A stretch of DNA of 64,000 nucleotides from Bifidobacterium eulemuris (lineage in GTDB: Bacteria > Actinomycetota > Actinomycetes > Actinomycetales > Bifidobacteriaceae). The position numbers and the translations under genes were made by a program. The notes beneath the pieces are model-generated. The model did no database searches and was not told where the DNA came from. It worked only from the letters and a program-made list of their open reading frames with translations. Shown piece after piece: positions 61,032-64,000 of this stretch. The stretch is from the NCBI RefSeq assembly GCF_014898155.1, contig NZ_CP062938.1:1922001-1986000 (forward strand), in the 5' to 3' direction. Within the stretch, counting starts at the first letter, position 1. Every line of letters begins with the position of its first letter.

Positions 61032-64000
61032 CTAGCGCGACGATGGGGTGTGCTTGCGAATCACCAGAATCACAATGCCCGCGGCCACCAGCAGCACGGC
61101 CACAATCACCACTGCTCCAACCGCGGCACCCGTGACCGACAGCGGCTTGGATTGGCTGCCGTCAGCCGTTGGAGATTGGCTACCGTCAGGCCCGCTCGGA
61201 CTGGGATCGGAATCGGGATTTGGTGTCGGCTCGGGGTCGGGTGTCGGCTCGGGATCGGGATCCGCGGCGGTGACGGTATGGATATCGAGGATTGGCTCGT
61301 CCTCCATACTGGTCGGAATCACACCGTTCGTGTGCAGAATCAGCAGCTTGGCATTGTCTGACGCCTCATCGCTTTGAGCCGAAGCATCGGAGCTATCAGT
61401 AGCGAAATGCACCGGCACCTGCGTGCCTTCGGCGTCGGCCCATTGCCACATGCCGCCACCGGTCTGTCCGTCGTCTCCGAACCATACGCCGGTGTCGAAC
61501 GCGTCAAATTGCACGTCATCAACCATATCGATGTAGCGAACAGTGAATGCTTCTCCTTCGATTGTTTCGGTACGCAAAGCTTGGTCCGAAAACGTTCCCA
61601 GAGACATGACCATCGTCGCGTCTTCGCTCTCGGAAGTGTAGCCCAAATCGCTCAGACTGATGGGAATGGCCATGGTATTGGAATCAAGCGCCATGTTGTC
61701 CGGCAAAGGCTGGACATCCACGATTTCAGCACCGGCATCGGTATAGCGAGACAGCGTGACCATGGAGCATGTCGAATATTCGAACATGTCATCCACGGAC
61801 TGGCCATAAGTGACGGTAACGGAATAATCCACCTCGCCGTCGCTGTTCAAATCCAAGTAAATGATTGGATATATCGTCGGACCGAGCCGGCTCCAGGCCC
61901 GATCCGTCACCACACCCACAATCAGATATCCCTGTGAGGGGTCCTCCAATTGGGCGGCGGTGGACACGACACCCACTGCGCGAATGTCACCGGACGCAAG
62001 CGTCTGTGCGGAAATATCATTTGTGTAATGGTCTCCTTGAGGATCCTCAGCCACCAGCTGCATGGGGATGATCTGCGAAATGTAGGCTTCGTTGCCTTCA
62101 CCTTGGTTGAGACCACGTCCGGTGACGGACAGTGTGCCTGCGGTCGCGGAATCCACCGTGATGCTCGTGTTGGTTTCGGACACCGGACGCGGCGCGGCCA
62201 CCACAGCCACACGAAGCGGGAAGAACACGTCATCGCCTGACGAATCGGCGGTCGACTGCGGGACCAGACGGACGATGCCGCTGGCGTCGGTGACATAGTT
62301 GCTGGCGAATCCGGTGAGCGAATCGACCGGGTCCTGCGTCGGATCGATGGTGTGGCGCATCGCGGAGCGCACGGCGGTGAGCGTGACGTCGAATGTGGCG
62401 GTGCCGTTCGCAGGGACCGTGACGCTGTTTGCACTGAGCCTGTAACTCACGCCGGGCGTCTCCACTCGCGGCAGATACTCCATATCGTAGGTGACTGAGG
62501 TGTCCGCGGTGTTCGAGACGGTGAACCGCATGGTTCGCTGATCGCCGTCCTGCAAGACCTGCACGACACCGAATCCTCCCGCCACCGCCGCCTCGTCGGC
62601 CGAAGCGAACACCGTCGCCTCGCTCGCCACCGCGCGCAGCGCATCGATACGGCCGGTGCCCACACGAAGCGGCCCGTACACGGTGGAACGGTCCTCCGTG
62701 GTGACGTCATGATCCGCGGTGTTCATAATCGTGGCCTTCACCCGCTGAGGCGTCCAACCTTCCTCGCCTTCGTGCGCTTGGATGACCAATGCCGCGACAC
62801 CGGAGACCAGCGGAGTGGCCATGGACGTGCCGCTCTTCACCGTGGCCTCGCTGCCTGTCGCGGAGGAGGCGGAGATGATGCCCACGCCGGGCGCGGCGAC
62901 ATCGGGCTTGACGATGCCATCCACGGAACCATGGAAGCCGCGGCTGGTGAAACTGGCGATGATGTCGGAGAGCGAATCGGAATAATCCGCCAGAACGCTC
63001 ATTTTCAAATCCGACGACAACGTCACTTCAAGCGTGCTCTCATCCAGCGCGGACTGGATCATCTCATGGCTGGTGGCGTTCACTTCGAACATGGGGATGC
63101 TGTCGTTGCCGCCGATGCCGACGGTTGGAAGATCTTCGCGTGACGAGACCATCACGGCTATGGCACCGGCCTCGGCCGCGTTGTTGGCGACGGTCGCCGT
63201 GGGGCACGGTATGCTGGCATCATCCCAACTCGTCCAGGCGATTTTGCCTGCCACGGCCAGTCTGTCCTCTTCGGAATAGGCGGAACAACCTCCGACATTG
63301 TCTTGCGAAATCGCGACGACTTCGCCGGTGACGTCGAAGTCCTGTTCCAGATTCAACGAATATGCCCCAGCGAGGAGCTCTCCGTCGAGGTCATCCGGAG
63401 CGTGTACGAGAGCACCGTCCATCAGCGCGCCTCCTGATTGGCTCGCCGCCACGGTGAGCGCGCTGTTGGCCCCGGATGGATCGCCGGTTATGTCGACGAT
63501 GTCGCCGTCGTTGCCGGCTGCGATCACCGACAGCACGCCGTGCTCGGTGAGTGTATCCACCGCCTTGATATCAGCGGTATCCGGAGGGGTGGCCGACTCG
63601 CCGAGCGACATGGACACGATATCGATGCGTTTGCCGTTGGCGATCTGCTCTCCCACCCAGTCCAATGCGGGGGCGACGAGTTGGGTGCCCTCTGCGGTGT
63701 CTCCGAAAACCTTCAGCGCGTAGATGCCCGCCTCCGGTGCGGAGCCAGGCGCAATGCGCATAGCGCGCACATCGTCCTCACTGAGCGTCTCATAGTCGCC
63801 ACGGTAGGTCTCTCCATCGGCGGTGACGCCATAGCCTGCGGCGGTGCCGGCCACATGGGTGCCGTGGCCCGCGCTTGCCCCTTCGATAGGGTTCGCGTCG
63901 GGAGTGGGGAGATCCGTGCCATCACCCACATAGTCTGTTCCGGCGAAGTCGTAGCCGCCCAGATACTTGGTATCATCCAGCATGGCGTGCAGGATCTCGT
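61032..64000 (-). CDS. Cell-wall-anchored subtilisin-like protease, N-terminus beyond window
   Basis: About 989 residues are visible and the frame runs off the right edge. The catalytic His motif GHGTHVAGT is near the start of the visible part and the catalytic Ser motif GTSMATPLVSG lies about 360 residues later. The first Asp motif is outside or near the edge. Between them is a protease-associated insert (IAVMVSSREDLPTVGI). Fn3-like regions follow (TVPANGTATFDVTLTAVRS). The C-terminus has a DPEPTPDPEPTPNPDSD spacer and a membrane segment (AVGAVVIVAVLLVAAGIVIL) with a basic tail, so it is surface-anchored. It is similar in plan to lactocepin-type proteases that degrade extracellular proteins. 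Confidence 0.92.
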   Translation of the reverse strand, partial: EILHAMLDDTKYLGGYDFAGTDYVGDGTDLPTPDANPIEGASAGHGTHVAGTAAGYGVTADGETYRGDYETLSEDDVRAMRIAPGSAPEAGIYALKVFGDTAEGTQLVAPALDWVGEQIANGKRIDIVSMSLGESATPPDTADIKAVDTLTEHGVLSVIAAGNDGDIVDITGDPSGANSALTVAASQSGGALMDGALVHAPDDLDGELLAGAYSLNLEQDFDVTGEVVAISQDNVGGCSAYSEEDRLAVAGKIAWTSWDDASIPCPTATVANNAAEAGAIAVMVSSREDLPTVGIGGNDSIPMFEVNATSHEMIQSALDESTLEVTLSSDLKMSVLADYSDSLSDIIASFTSRGFHGSVDGIVKPDVAAPGVGIISASSATGSEATVKSGTSMATPLVSGVAALVIQAHEGEEGWTPQRVKATIMNTADHDVTTEDRSTVYGPLRVGTGRIDALRAVASEATVFASADEAAVAGGFGVVQVLQDGDQRTMRFTVSNTADTSVTYDMEYLPRVETPGVSYRLSANSVTVPANGTATFDVTLTAVRSAMRHTIDPTQDPVDSLTGFASNYVTDASGIVRLVPQSTADSSGDDVFFPLRVAVVAAPRPVSETNTSITVDSATAGTLSVTGRGLNQGEGNEAYISQIIPMQLVAEDPQGDHYTNDISAQTLASGDIRAVGVVSTAAQLEDPSQGYLIVGVVTDRAWSRLGPTIYPIIYLDLNSDGEVDYSVTVTYGQSVDDMFEYSTCSMVTLSRYTDAGAEIVDVQPLPDNMALDSNTMAIPISLSDLGYTSESEDATMVMSLGTFSDQALRTETIEGEAFTVRYIDMVDDVQFDAFDTGVWFGDDGQTGGGMWQWADAEGTQVPVHFATDSSDASAQSDEASDNAKLLILHTNGVIPTSMEDEPILDIHTVTAADPDPEPTPDPEPTPNPDSDPSPSGPDGSQSPTADGSQSKPLSVTGAAVGAVVIVAVLLVAAGIVILVIRKHTPSSR

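Overview
The window is chromosomal DNA of a Bifidobacterium. The evidence is the 16S rRNA gene with its bifidobacterial 5' end, the short 16S-23S spacer in which no tRNA gene is visible, actinobacterial boxA-like motifs, GC-rich housekeeping genes, a fused rmlC-rmlD gene and a GH172-type sugar operon. I do not assign a species.

Positions 1-48000 are a large exopolysaccharide/cell-wall polysaccharide locus mixed with insertion-sequence debris. Left part: an O-acyltransferase (507-1628) stands beside a nest of IS elements (1655-6645). There an intact IS21-family element sits inside an IS3-family orfA with a 6-bp target duplication, and the IS3 element is itself bordered by further IS21 ends. 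An AT-rich set of overlapping genes follows (6757-13071): a glycosyltransferase, an epimerase, a hexapeptide acyltransferase, two GT2 enzymes and one long protein joining a Wzy-like polymerase to a GT4 glycosyltransferase. A second IS graveyard (13143-18052) holds an IS21-family element split by an IS256-family element with an 8-bp duplication. A minus-strand group follows: an HtrL/YibB-like protein, a Wzx flippase, a GT4 gene frameshifted at a G8 tract, and two GT2 enzymes (18205-24518). A recombination scar at 24651-25542 carries an IS256 end, a copy of the 5' end of rmlB and remnants of a TacA/TacT-like toxin-antitoxin pair.

The centre is the dTDP-rhamnose part: a GH25 muramidase, a DUF2142/GT-C-like membrane protein, an ABC exporter (wzm/wzt), rmlB, rmlCD, more glycosyltransferases, a second Wzx, rmlA, an RgpF-type rhamnan protein, ugd, and a GT-C-like membrane protein divergent from a GtrB-like GT2 enzyme. 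With two flippases, one polymerase and one ABC exporter, the locus probably serves at least two rhamnose-containing polymers. No priming glycosyltransferase or chain-length regulator is visible in the window.

Positions 47159-48503 carry a three-gene minus-strand operon that I read as toxin, antitoxin and a SecB-like chaperone, in the gene order of the mycobacterial HigB-HigA-SecB 'TAC' module. Positions 48655-54534 hold a LacI-regulated ABC sugar-uptake operon ending in a DUF2961/GH172 glycosidase, with matching LacI-type operators before the regulator and before the binding protein. Positions 54897-60588 are a complete 16S-23S-5S rRNA operon. The window ends with a small CxxC protein and a large cell-wall-anchored subtilase cut by the right edge.
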